From Asparagopsis taxiformis (lineage: Eukaryota; Rhodophyta; Florideophyceae; Bonnemaisoniales; Bonnemaisoniaceae), in NCBI GenBank assembly GCA_030407315.1, contig JALQPE010002394.1, forward strand, positions 1 to 64,000: a DNA stretch of 64,000 nt. Direction: 5' to 3'. This document shows, one piece after another, positions 22,147 to 32,914 of the stretch. The notes beneath the pieces were generated by a model that saw nothing but the letters and a program-made list of their open reading frames with translations, ran no database searches and was not told the origin of the DNA. The stretch's first letter is position 1, and every line of letters begins with the position of its first letter. The translations under genes were made by a program, and so were the position numbers.

Positions 22147-22914
22147 CTAGTTTTCCTGTGGAAAGGAACTTGGTGCTCCCCAATGAACCTGAGTGTTGTT
22201 CGTATTAAGCCTCTTCTTGACTTCCCCTTTGTGCCTATACGCTCTGCAACCGGGCTTGTGACATACAAAGCATAGGTTCTCACGAATATCCTTCCTCTTC
22301 TGGGCATTCATGGAATGGCTTTTCTCGAAGTTGCCGATTTCCATGGGAGCGTACCCGGAATAACTTGAAGGAACAACTTTTCCTGTATAGAACCCAGCTC
22401 CGTAATAAGCACCATCAACGCTAAGAGCAATATTTGCAGCGGCATCAAGGTCCGATGGATTGTTCTTGCGAACATCAAGAAGAATATGAGACTTGAGACC
22501 TTCACAGAAACGAGCCAACTTCTCACCCTCACTCATATCCTGGATATTGATTACGATGTTCCTAAACTCGGAAAGATAGGCAGAAACGCTTGTTTTCTGT
22601 TTCAACTTGCTGAGCTTATCGCGAGCTCTAACAGCACTATCTTGAGGAACAAACTCTTGAATAACCAGGTTTGAGAAGGCCTCCCAAGAATCAGGCATTT
22701 TCGCTCCGTTGACAACGGTAAACCACCAGTTGGCAGCCACCCCTGTCATGAACGTCGAAGCGAAATCAATAGCTTGTTTATCGGATATTTCTGCATCCGA
22801 GCCTACCTGAATGAGAGAAATGTACCTTCCAACAGAGTGTAGCCACGTCCGAACAGTAAACGCATCACGCGTTCCATCGAATGTCGGGGGCTTATTGGGC
22901 TTCAATAACGACAT
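22147..22914 (-). CDS. gag: Gag with one zinc knuckle
   Basis: A 255-residue capsid-type protein from ATG 22914. The retrotransposon Gag core is visible (FASTFMTGVAANWWFTVV at about 51-68, then WEAFSNLVIQEFVP and a LSKLKQKTSVSAYLSEFRN helix region). One zinc knuckle follows at residues 215-228, with spacing C-x2-C-x4-C-x4-H, so the last two ligands are swapped relative to the textbook CCHC. The frame ends at UAG (22147-22149), and the following codons stay open into pol in the same frame. It packages the RNA and forms the particle. It appears intact. Confidence 0.9.
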   Translation of the reverse strand: MSLLKPNKPPTFDGTRDAFTVRTWLHSVGRYISLIQVGSDAEISDKQAIDFASTFMTGVAANWWFTVVNGAKMPDSWEAFSNLVIQEFVPQDSAVRARDKLSKLKQKTSVSAYLSEFRNIVINIQDMSEGEKLARFCEGLKSHILLDVRKNNPSDLDAAANIALSVDGAYYGAGFYTGKVVPSSYSGYAPMEIGNFEKSHSMNAQKRKDIRENLCFVCHKPGCRAYRHKGEVKKRLNTNNTQVHWGAPSSFPQEN

Positions 22915-23703
22915 AATGACAGTGTTCTTCCCAAACTTAAAACCTTAAAAAAACTTCTTTCTTCTTCAACAACAAATTCCAGTTTCCAATTTTTGAAAGG
23001 ATTCGTCCTTTGACGACGGGTCCTCTACCCGCGGAGAGAGGAATTTCAGCACTCTGATCACACCCACCCCAGGGAATGTGGTTCAACGATCCGTTCGGGA
23101 TATCCCCACCAGTTTACGATGTAAACCCTTCGGTGTCCTTACCCTATAAGAAAGTTTCGCGAGTCGACCGTACCCAACTTTCCTCAAGTTTTCCTATCTC
23201 CTCTCCACCCCTCTTAGTCCAAGTCCTTACCCCTATCAAGCCTGCGTTACCCGTATCCGTGACCCTGTCGGTCCACCTAGCTAACAGCCAACAAGTGGAA
23301 TAGGATGTATAGGGAATACAATTGGCGACAGCACAGGACTGGTCAGAGGATAGTCTTGAGAATCAAGAATCCCTCCAGGAAGCTAGACTTCCGATCTAGG
23401 TTCTGTAAGTGGGATGTCTGGCTCTCCAGCCCTCAGACACCACCTGGCCCTCCTGCCCTCAGGTACAACCCGGCTCTCCTGCCCTCGGGTTGACCACTTA
23501 CAGTCCCTCCTGTAGGCCCTTAGTTACCTGGCCTTCCTGCCCTCAGGTAACTTACCCTTGCTCAAGGGGTAGCAGACACTACAGTTCTTACACCTGGCAC
23601 TCCTGCCCTCAGGTGTTCAATAACTCCCAACGATGGCTTTTCAGCCAAGAGCTTGCAGTCGGGCGGCGTTTGCCGAACTGCTCACTCAGTGCGCCCGTAG
23701 AAA
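22915..23703 (-). other. chromovirus leader between primer site and gag
   Basis: A non-coding leader of about 790 nt. Its 5' part (23415-23616) holds the five-hairpin array described separately. The rest has no open frame with Gag similarity and no further obvious repeat. Confidence 0.7.
23415..23616 (-). repeat. five hairpins with constant 13-nt loop and different stems
   Basis: Stem pairs on the plus strand are 23415-23420/23434-23439, 23442-23446/23460-23464, 23466-23472/23486-23492, 23522-23530/23544-23552 and 23590-23596/23610-23616. Stems are perfect and 5-9 bp long. Each encloses exactly 13 nt fitting GCNYTCCWGCCCT (in RNA sense, AGGGCWGGARNGC). Stem sequences differ between hairpins but are always complementary within one. 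They lie about 100-300 nt inside the 5' LTR, upstream of gag. Confidence 0.9.
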
Positions 23704-23715
23704 GCGATGCTACCA
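23704..23715 (-). promoter_or_regulatory. tRNA primer-binding site
   Basis: In element orientation TGGTAGCATCGC lies one base inside the 5' LTR. TGG complements the CCA end of a tRNA, and the next bases suit a tRNA ending ...GCTACCA, such as many initiator Met tRNAs. Which tRNA it is cannot be decided here. Confidence 0.7.
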
Positions 23716-23716
23716 G

Positions 23717-24078
23717 TGAAACGAATGTGTATACGGGATAGCTGAGTGGTAGTTGTTTTCGTTGAATGATCGATGATGCCTCCGATCCCCCAAGACCGGA
23801 GTTGACCATGCCTTTTTTATACCCACCATAGAATTGTAGTTCGATGTCGAACTAATTCTAGAAAATACTAATCTAAATAAAATTATGTCATCAAAATAAA
23901 TCTAACATGATGCCATCATGACATCACTCGATGACATAGCCAACTAGATACTTCTAGGCGTAACAGCAAGTTACTTTCTAGCAGCCTATAGTATATGAGT
24001 AAACTTAGTGTAACTTGTAGTGTCTAGAATACACTAGTTTATGCTGGCCATTGCTGGCATCAGCTTCAGTTCGTTACA
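23717..24078 (-). repeat. 5' LTR of the chromovirus (362 bp)
   Basis: Partner of 18763-19123, one base longer in a C run. On the minus strand it must contain the promoter; no canonical TATA box was assigned. Confidence 0.95.
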
Positions 24079-24083
24079 CCATC

Positions 24084-26489
24084 GGACTTCCCCTTGGTTT
24101 GCGAAGTAAACTATTTGTTTACATATCTGTTTGAGGTTGAATCAAATGTTAGTGCATTTGTGGAACAAGTGTTTGAGGAAGAGGAATACGTCATAGATGA
24201 GAACGTGTTCAGTGCTGTTGCATCTCACATGTTTGGGAATGGTGAACAGCGTAGCTTACAATACTGCCGTGCCCTCTGCTTATCGCGATGCTCCAAGTGT
24301 CTGAAATTTAAAGGGATGTATACTTTTTACGTCCAGAACAAGTCTAGTTGCAGTTTAGTCTGCAATACATGCAGAAATGATATCTGCAATGACCAATCAC
24401 CATCCAAAATTTATGCCAAGTATTACATAGATTTTGTGGATGCAAAAAGTTCATTTCTTAGGCGATCCCATGAGACCAATGCTGCAGCTGCAACTGCGAT
24501 GAAGTTCTCGCTTGAGTGCAGGTATGAAAGCTGGATGATTGATATGCCCCTGCAGCAGGTACATCATCGGATCGCTACGTTTTGGAGCGCCAGTTCTGCG
24601 ATATGATTGGTGCTACTGAGAGTTACAGATATGCCAGAAACGGCGGGTCAATGTCGAACTCGCAGTTTATGTGCTCCCAGAGATCACGGAAAAGGCCCCA
24701 GTCATCCAATAAACGGCAAAAAGAGTCTTCGAAGCAGTACAATTGCGGAGGCTCGATAAGTTTCTCATACTCTGGTAAAGCAAAACTGAGTATTACTGTG
24801 AAACACGCGGTGATGCATGAAAGATGCGAGACAAAAATGGCGCTATCTGTACCTGCCATATCAAGAGTGTCACAACTTACGGAATCTGGACTTGCTCCGT
24901 TCCAGATATGCACTATCTTACGAAAAGAGTTCGCCACTCCATTCCAATACAATAACGTCTATTATTGCTGGCTGGAAAGCATTAGAAGCATGTTTAAACG
25001 TGGGAAAGATTCCAAACTTTCTGCCGATCAATTTCTGATCGACAGTAAGGAATTTCAAACGATTTGGGAACAGAAAGAACCTTACGGTACTGGTTTTCTA
25101 ACAAATCTCGGCAAGCAACTGTCAGCAAAGGTACCTATCCGGGAGGTATTTATTGATTCAACTTATAAAACGAACAAAGAAAAGCTAGAATTGTTTGCTT
25201 TGATCGGTTCAGTAATGGGGACAGGGTTCCCGCTGGCATATATGTTACTGGAGAGCAGTTCAACAACTTTTTCAGATTGTCCAACGCGGCAGCAATCTAT
25301 TTGTTTATTCCTTTCCTCTGTAAGAGCCTTTCTGCCATCTTTAAAACCCTCCTTTTTCTTCTCCGACAAAGACAAGAGGCAACTAAACGCCATTTCCACA
25401 TCTTTCAAGATGAACGCATCTATCTGCCTTTGGCACATGAAGCGGGCGATAAAACGGAAGCTAAAGCAGCTCCAATCTACAGGAACTTTGAATTATGATC
25501 CCGATCGCGAGAATGCGATACTGTCAGTTATCGATCGGCACTATCACATGCACCCATTTTTCATGCCAAGCCTGAAGTTTGATACCATGCAAAAAATAGC
25601 AATTGAAGAGCTTTTTGGTTTGTTGAAACTACCAGCAGAGAAGAGCATACTAGACTATCTCTATGAGCATTGGTACAGTGGAAAGACTTTTTTCCTTTGG
25701 GGACGGCGTACTGAGGGAGAAATTGCTCTGAGTAAGACTACAATGAAAGTGGAAGCTCATTGGTCCATGCTGAAACGACTATATTTACTGCCGTACAATA
25801 GGCCCAGAGTAGACTTGCTATTGTATGTACTCGAAAATCAGATCATGCCGAAGTTTACCATGGAATATGTGTTACTCGAATCGGGGTCGAAGAAGCCAAA
25901 TTGGTGGAAAAGCTTTTCTGCAGAATGGAGGCAGTTGCAGTCCCGTACGAGCTCTGGAGCTTACGTTGCAAGATCAGGAGACTGGCTGTGCACATGTCAG
26001 TACTTCATTCGAAGCTCTAACTTCGTTTGCAAGCATGTAATTGCCGGGAAGCCTCTTCCGGCATATCGAGATATTATCCGCCGAAGGTCACCACCCTTCA
26101 TTTCTATCCAGCGCATAGAAGGGCAACTGATTGCCAATTATGACTGTTTTTTTAGTCCTAATTAATTGATACTGGGGCAGCAAGACTATTCATCATTGCA
26201 TAATGGCGATGCACACATCTCAGAGTGTGATTTTGATGCTCCGACACAGATTCAATCTGCTATGGTTAGATCAGACCAACTGATGGCACGTGTTGATGAA
26301 ATTACCAAATTTTTGAGTGAACATGCCACAGAGCTTTCGAAATACGAAAACGGTTTACCACAACTCGATTACCTTGTGAACAATATACTGCAACGTGTCC
26401 AGCGATACAAAACTTCAGTGCTAGAAGCCACTTCACAGCGGACCATTCAGCGAACCTGGGCAAACCCAGACGTACTTTTCCTCCCATGA
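24084..26489 (+). pseudogene. MULE transposase, main part (DDE + SWIM finger)
   Basis: The frame entering from 18762 runs to a stop at 24606. The bulk is in another frame, 24582-26165 (527 residues), so one shift between about 24480 and 24580 is needed (a 1-bp indel, or a very short intron). Numbering that 527-residue frame: first catalytic Asp at 192 (VFIDSTYK), second at 262 (FFFSDKDK), a CLWH motif at 282-285, Glu at 391 (VEAHWSML), and a SWIM zinc finger Cys470-x-Cys472...Cys483-x-His485. After the TAA at 26163-26165 the same frame stays open for 107 codons to 26489, with a helical region (MARVDEITKFLSEHATELSK). That may be an original C-terminus cut by a premature stop. The protein binds TIRs and moves the element. 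This copy is disabled by the retrotransposon. Confidence 0.85.
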
Positions 26490-26598
26490 AATAAATCAAG
26501 AATATTAAGTCCATCCCGATTTAATCATCAGCCCAAAACCATTGCCTGTTTGTCCCTAAGTGCCCTTCTCGCGGGTGAAGAACTTTCCCGTCTGATAT

Positions 26599-27483
26599 AC
26601 GCGGCCAAGAACGTTTCCAGCCAGTTTACGCTTTGCCGTTTGTCAGCACAGAGCGAACCACAGTCGGTGCAGGTGGTTGGTAGGTGTGGTGCGACACAAG
26701 GGATGAGCAGTGTTGCAGGCTGAGTGCGCTTGGTGTTTGGCAGGTTCAGATAGACAGGCGGGGCGCAGCGTACAACTGCGTGGCGGTGTGGAATTGGGAG
26801 GCGGCGTGACGCTGTGATGCACACAGTGCAGGCGGGGGCGAGGTAAAGCTGCGAGGCTGTGTGCAAGTGAGAGGCGGTGTGAAGCTGTGATGTACAGGGC
26901 GGGGGCGAGGTACAGCTGCGAGGCGGTGTGCGTGTGCAAGTGGGAGGCGGTGTGAATCTGTTATGCACACAGTGCAGGCGGGAGCGAGGTATAGCTGCGA
27001 GGCTGTGTGCAAGTGGGAGGCGGTGTGAAGCTTCGGTGCACACAGCGCAGGCGGCGGTGAGTTACAACTGTGAGGCGTCTTGAAGCTGTGATGTACAGGG
27101 CGGGGGCGAGGTACAGCTGCGAGGCGGCGTGCGTGTGCAAGTGGGAGGCGGCGTGATGCTGTGATGCACACAGCGCAGGCGGGAGCGAGGTACAATTGTG
27201 AGGCGGTGTTATGTGTGATCCGGAGTTTGAATGTCCAGCTGTTTCTAAATGTCGCCGGTATGATAAAACCTGGTTCCTCTTCGGCGGCGGCGGCGGCTCG
27301 CTGGCACATTCCAAGTTTGCATACCAAAATATTTCCCAGGATTTCGTACACTATCCCAGTACACTGGAAGCAGAGTTTCAAGTGCGTACTGAATTCTAAC
27401 AACACCTGTCCACTCGCCCCGCGCTACCTCCCAGTCACGCCCAAATCAGTATGTGTAATATCCTCTGGCGAATAAAGTCTAGT
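26599..27483 (-). repeat. MULE right terminal inverted repeat
   Basis: Mirror copy of 17712-18596, including the internal tandem units. The identical frames on opposite strands show that the two arms have not accumulated indels, which points to a recent transposition or to gene conversion between arms. Confidence 0.9.
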
Positions 27484-27491
27484 ACGGATTT

Positions 27492-28700
27492 CGCTGCACA
27501 GAACTTGTCTCGACCTCACCAAGAAGATCACAACACGCCATTAGCCAATGAAATATGATTTTTCCGGTGCTACCGAACAGGAGTATGCCAGGTGGGCGAG
27601 TAGATTGTGAGATTTGCTGCTGCTGTTTATTTCATTGGGCAATCGAGGTGCCACTTGGAATGAAATTACGAAGAAAATTGGATCGATTGGCTAGGAATGA
27701 CTTGCAGCGCCCACGAAATACAGTAGAAATTTAATTGTCATTCTGGGCCAAACGTTTCTATTGGTCTGGGAATAAGTTTGGAAAAACTCCATCACGCTCA
27801 TGCCCGGGCATACACTTGCCTGAATTATCCAGCTGCTACCAGTCTAGTGTCGTGTCTGAATGGGCGCTCGATGAATCAAGGCAACATCACTCCCTATCTA
27901 GCCGCCGTTCGGTCAGCGATCAACTCCTCTCGCTGGCATACAACCAATAAAAAACCAACGTGACACAACTGCACAGCTGGTCTTTGTTGGAAAACCCTCA
28001 ACAGTCCAAGAACTCATTGACATCCGACCGACAAGTCTCAGGACTAGACTGGGGAGCGGAGCATTTTGACAAGAAATAAGACACTTCATATGGAAACACT
28101 CCCTGAGCGCCAAATCTACCTGAGAGCTATGTGGAATTTGCGTGACCTGGGTAGTGGATATAGAAGCGACTTATTTTGTGTATTCCGTTCTTTCCAAACA
28201 TCCATCAGCTGCGATCTGTGGCCTAACGGCTAAAGTCCAAGCGGGATGTACGCAAAGTTGCTGTCTCTTTCAAGCTGCCCTTGCTAGATATCACTGCTGT
28301 GTCATGGTGAAACTTTTGGATCAGATCGTTCTTTCTGGTCCGATTTTTTCCTGGTCCCGTTCGTGTCCACAAATTGGCGTCGACTGGACCAATTCAATAC
28401 AGTTTCGGGTCAACGAATTGTTGCCAAGACAACAGTTCAATCCTCGTACACGTCGCGGATCATTTCAGCGCATAAATGGGAAAGAACGACTCCGCCAATG
28501 GAAATTATCCAGGTGTACGAATCATGTCTAAAGCAAACTTGTGCTCGCTGATTTAGAAACACTTGCTGCTCCTTATAATCGAATATATGAGCATATTATA
28601 GCTCTCGCGTTAACACATTTATACCGAGTTCAAAAAGCGTTTATTGCATTGCGTAAAATTGAGAGCTACTCAAACCTTTTCGAACCGCTACATACCAAGC
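27492..28700. other. 1.2 kb without recognised genes
   Basis: Short frames only. Nothing recognisable lies between the MULE target duplication and the 3' end of the vWA gene. Confidence 0.45.
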
Positions 28701-28723
28701 CAGCTAAACCAAGTATCAATAAA

Positions 28724-29431
28724 TTAATCATGAATACCGCACACCTCGACAACGATCTGATCGACGATGTCAAGAAGCTCAAAGTAGTTGTTAATGTTGA
28801 GCACACGGGTTCGGCTTCCAGTAATACGACGAAGGGTCCTGTTGTCCCTGAATCCAATACCGACAGCGCAGATGTCACCGTCGTACATGTTGCGGAACCT
28901 CTTGGCAATTGGCACCGGGTCACCACCAAAGTTGGAGCGACCATCACCGATCAACACAATCTTGTTCGCATCCTCAAGGCGCGGGCGAAGCTGCTGCACA
29001 CAGAATCCGAGACCAGCGGCAATGAAAGTACGCTCGGCAAATGCTTGTTTCGCGTCGTTAACGGCGAGGAGGAATGGATCCGCATCGCTTGTCAGCTTGC
29101 TGATATCAATGTTACGAAGACCGTATTGTGTGGCAGCAAAGCCTGGGTCACCGGAACCGGCGATGATACCGGCGATGAACAGCACAAAGTCCTGCTGCAT
29201 ACGGAATTCACTTTCAAAGATGGAACCAGAACCGTCCAAAGCGAAGCATACGTTGACGTTACACCCGCCCTGGTTGGCGACACGCTGACGGAGACCACGG
29301 GCAATCAGGAGTGCTTCGGGAGTGGCGAAGATGGAACCATCGGGGAACAAGTTGACAAATTCGGTCTGTGCCTTAGTCACGGCAATCAGGGCGAGAAGGA
29401 CTGATACGACAACGGTGTTGCGGAAGTTCAT
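28724..29431 (-). CDS. secreted von Willebrand factor A-domain protein
   Basis: The ATG at 29431 (MNFRNTVVVSVLLALIAVTKA) is chosen over an upstream in-frame ATG at 29482 because it begins the signal peptide at the same position as the other family copies and lies about 80 nt downstream of a TATA box. The 235-residue product is a signal peptide plus one vWA domain with a complete MIDAS: Asp-Gly-Ser-Gly-Ser after CFAL, the Thr in RTFIAAGL, and the Asp in IGDGRSN. No transmembrane or second domain follows; it ends VVEVCGIHD. vWA domains with MIDAS bind ligands through a divalent metal, so an extracellular adhesion or matrix role is likely but not proven. No intron. Very similar to 47910-48614. 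Confidence 0.9.
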   Translation of the reverse strand: MNFRNTVVVSVLLALIAVTKAQTEFVNLFPDGSIFATPEALLIARGLRQRVANQGGCNVNVCFALDGSGSIFESEFRMQQDFVLFIAGIIAGSGDPGFAATQYGLRNIDISKLTSDADPFLLAVNDAKQAFAERTFIAAGLGFCVQQLRPRLEDANKIVLIGDGRSNFGGDPVPIAKRFRNMYDGDICAVGIGFRDNRTLRRITGSRTRVLNINNYFELLDIVDQIVVEVCGIHD

Positions 29432-29510
29432 TTTGTGAGGTGTGTGGCTTGGATACTGTGCTTGTGCTGGTTTGATGAACATTTCTGGGGAGGGAGCACG
29501 GTCGAAGTGG

Positions 29511-29520
29511 TTTATATAGG
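29511..29520 (-). promoter_or_regulatory. TATA box of the vWA gene
   Basis: The minus strand reads CCTATATAAA, 80 nt upstream of the ATG at 29431. Confidence 0.65.
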
Positions 29521-29529
29521 CAATTGGAT

Positions 29530-32500
29530 GTGGATTGAGGTTTGGATTTTTGAGATGTACGCCATTTGGAGTTGCTGGCTGGATCGGATTGCTTCCATTG
29601 CAGGTGATTCGAATAGATTAGAGAGGCGTGACGTTGCCCGGACTTGGGTGTGGTAAGATTCAGAAATTTTTAGATTGGGAGTACAGGTGGATACGGGTAA
29701 TGACGAGTGATCGAAGATATGGTCAATGATTGGTTTCTGATGTCGCTGAATAGACAGAAGACTAAAGCTACATAGGCAGATGCACAATGATATGTGGACG
29801 AGGATTGGACTGCTTCCAAACTGTCAGAGAGGTACTGATCCATTTGTGGCAGTAAGTGAAAACGAGCGAATCGAACGCGTTACCAAGCCGCAGCATCGTC
29901 ACATCGATAGGCCGTGGAAATTTGTCAATGCGTGATGTCTTTCTCACAATGGCATCGTTGTATCCATACTGACATGCCTTATCACAAAAATCTGACGAGA
30001 AAACCCGGTCACTGGTATTATATATGATACCATATGGATCAACCTTACAGTCTCGTGTTTTTTATCTCTGTAAAGCGGCAGACACGACATGATTGGAACG
30101 CGCGCCGCGTAGTGTTCATCCTTGAGGACGAATTACGATTGGCAAAAGCGTTCGTGCTTCGCCGGTTGAAATTCAACTGGTGCATTCATCTTGCGCATTT
30201 CCGTCGTGCGCACGGCCACAATGGTCATGAATGCTTTCAGCAAAGCACATAGTTTTTTTCGCTGGGAGAGCTATTTGCTACCAAGGATCCCTGTTTCAAA
30301 ACGGCTCGTACATATCTATCCCTATTTCTCTACCCAGCACTGCACGCAACGCACAATTTGCACTGAAAAAAATGACCACCCATGCCGTGCCATGTTAGGC
30401 GTGCCGCGGCATACGTGCAATACTTTAACTTGCTTGGAGATGAGTCCAAATTCGGCTTGTATTCATCTGTTCGCCAGGCATCTTTTATTATATTCGTCAT
30501 CGAAGATATGTGTTCCCCTTTCCACTCCAGCTCAACGAATTGCTTTGTGTAATCATCGTCGTGTCGATTTTATTCCATCAGGCCAGCGGTACATAACGGG
30601 GTACAGTGCACTTATCGGTTCAATATGAAACGTCATGAGCCCATGAAAAATAATACTTGTTCCACAGCAGCTTAACGGATTGCGACTGGTCCACAAATGT
30701 CAGACATGCCATTCCTCGTTCAATACGTCATCGACATCTGGTTTTCGAAAATCTCACGTCTTCCACATGAGATGAGCATGTAATTTACACGGCACATGAG
30801 CGAGTTGCTCGAGCTGTTATGGTTCGGATTCTTTACTGTGCTAGACAAAGCATCGCAGAATCGCCTATTATAAGTTTTGACTCAACTGCTTGACGTCATG
30901 TGACGAACAAGTATTTCATAGGACTGGAATGACTGATTAAAGTTCGGCGCGTCGTCATCACCACTCTGCGGTCATTCGAGAGTTTGATAGAAGTTTCAGG
31001 ACGACTAACCTTCTTTTCTCTCACTGGGTATCGGGACAGAAAATGAACTGAAAGTGTCCGTCGGGAGTAAGGTGGGGGCTACGGAAGAATTCAGATTTAG
31101 ATACGGAGTAGATGAAATGTTCAATGACATGTCGGGTCCATGTCAGTAATATTGCAGGATAGTAAGGCCTCAAGGCGCCGACAAAGGAATTATCTTTTTT
31201 TGGATTGCTCTTACTCCATGTACATCCATAACAACAACATTGGGGCTCACCAAGACAGTCGAGTGAGACGAGACGGGGAGATCACCTTGATTCACATTTT
31301 GCAAACGAGGAATATACTGCCGGTAAATATCATATTAATTCTACTGTCTGAGGAATAATATCTGGCAACTCTGACCCGTCTCACAATCGTCAACATGAAG
31401 GGCAACAAATACACCAGGTGCTTACTGTGGAGTGATAACAACGATTAAGTTATATTATCCATGACTTACAATATATGGGTTACTATATTATCATGTCATC
31501 ACACATTTCTGTGTCGAGGACACTTGTAAGACCTAGGATATCCAAGCATATGCTGAGACGAAAGGTTGGTCGCAACTTTCTAGGCGCACTACGTGGATAT
31601 TTTCGCCAAACCAAAATGTGATCGCAGTACGTGATTTGAATATTCCACCACGTCCAGTCAATCTTCTAGAAAAGGTTTCTAGCAGTCTCTCGCAAACTAT
31701 TTGCCAGTCGAAAACGCTCTGTGGAACATACATCACCCGCCTGGCACGAAGTCTCCTGCGTGCAGGTGCTTCTACACTTCATATATACACACATGCTGTA
31801 CTTGGACTATTGAAATGTGAGGTGAAATCAGCTCATGTGGGATTTCAAAATTGTGTAACGTGCTCCAACACAGCTGGCTCACCTATGCTGAGCATGGCAA
31901 GAATGATCTTCATGAATTGCGCGACGAGGTCTGGTGCATACAATGTTTCTACGCCAAAAGAAATAGCCTATTTGCGGCGGGCAGATGTTGAACTGTCATG
32001 TTTATCACGCACCGCGTGTTTGCGAGCCTGTCACAGATTCAGCAAATTAGAATTCGAAACCGCCAAAGACATGAGTGAAGCGCACGAAAGTCTGCGCTAC
32101 TATTGGCTAGAATTAGTCAAAGTTGCGGGGATGAGCAATTTGCGCACAGCCTATCGAGCAGTTCCCACCATGTCGAGCTGGAAATCCAAGAATATAAATT
32201 CGCGTGCGGCATAAAAATGTTTCCTGTGACAAAGATCGATACAAAGCATGCAAAGAACGGCAATCCATATGACGGAATGGGCGCGATGCGCGACATGATG
32301 GAAAGTTGAACAGTGAAAACAAGGCTGTGCAGTGACGCTATGAAGAACAACTAATTCAATAGGCTCAACTTTCCTCGCAGGCGTTGCGCACTATGCTGAG
32401 ATGATCTGTACACATTTTTCGCAACCCTCTCGGCAGATCATCCATGCGTGTTCTTTCTCACATCATTTCCCTGTGAGATTTGTGACGCATTGGTGCATGG

Positions 32501-32900
32501 AAGGCCCTTCTGTGTTCATGAGAGGCTCAAGATACGTGGGCAGAGAGGATATTTGCGGGTTTGAAAAATTATTAGGTCTAGTTACTAGAGTTGGAATGGT
32601 TTGGAGGGGTCTTTGTCGCCTCCCCGTCTTCGAGAAACCGTTCGAGTTGCTCGTTATTCCTTCCTCTCATTCCCGGGACTGGAAGTGAGAGACGGAACGG
32701 AAGTTTGTTGATGGATACCGCAACGATGGGCGTTGGTAGTGTGAAGAGGAGTTGATCTCCAGATGACTCACAGTTCTGTCTGCAGAGGAGCTCAAGCGAC
32801 GGCAGGTCTATTTCAAATCCGAAAAAATTTATGCTGATCAACGATGGATATCCGCTCTACGCACCGATGTACGATGGCATCTGACCTGCCACACCAGGCT
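29530..32900. other. 3.4 kb without convincing genes
   Basis: The longest open frame is 31618-32214 on the plus strand (198 codons). It lacks repeats, a signal peptide or any recognised motif, and its composition is not distinct from its surroundings. I leave it as unproven. No transposon ends or RNA genes were seen. Confidence 0.4.
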
Positions 32901-32914
32901 GAAATATGCAGCGG

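Larger units (their letters stand above)
18763..24078 (-). mobile_element. Ty3/gypsy chromovirus, near-identical LTRs, integrase core deleted
   Basis: The element runs on the minus strand: 5' LTR (23717-24078), primer site, hairpin-rich leader, gag, UAG, pol, polypurine tract and 3' LTR (18763-19123). The 5-bp duplication CCATC flanks it at 18758-18762 and 24079-24083. The LTRs differ by one base in a C run only, so the insertion is recent. Pol contains protease, reverse transcriptase, RNase H and a C-terminal chromodomain, but the integrase zinc finger and DDE core are gone. It would therefore need integrase in trans. Confidence 0.93.
17712..27483 (+). mobile_element. Mutator-like (MULE) DNA transposon with long TIRs, carrying a nested retrotransposon
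   Basis: The ends are 885-bp inverted repeats (17712-18596 and 26599-27483) flanked by the 8-bp direct repeat ACGGATTT (17704-17711 and 27484-27491), the target duplication. Between them is a plus-strand transposase with a D-D-E catalytic set and a SWIM zinc finger. An intact-looking Ty3/gypsy element (18763-24078) sits inside it. Without that insert the MULE would be about 4.45 kb. The outermost TIR bases read ACTAGACTTTATTCGCC. An 8-bp duplication is within the MULE range of 8-11 bp. Confidence 0.9.

Noticed and set aside
24515..24560. very short GT-AG intron in the MULE transposase
   Set aside because: A 34-nt GTATGA...CAG stretch would fit the splice rules, but it is too short to prefer over a simple 1-bp frameshift.
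28541..29404. 287-codon plus-strand frame opposite the vWA gene
   Set aside because: It is the antisense shadow of the vWA coding sequence. A similar antisense frame appears opposite the 47910 copy.
31618..32214. 198-codon plus-strand frame
   Set aside because: No motif, signal peptide or homologous copy in the window. Length alone is not enough in this composition.
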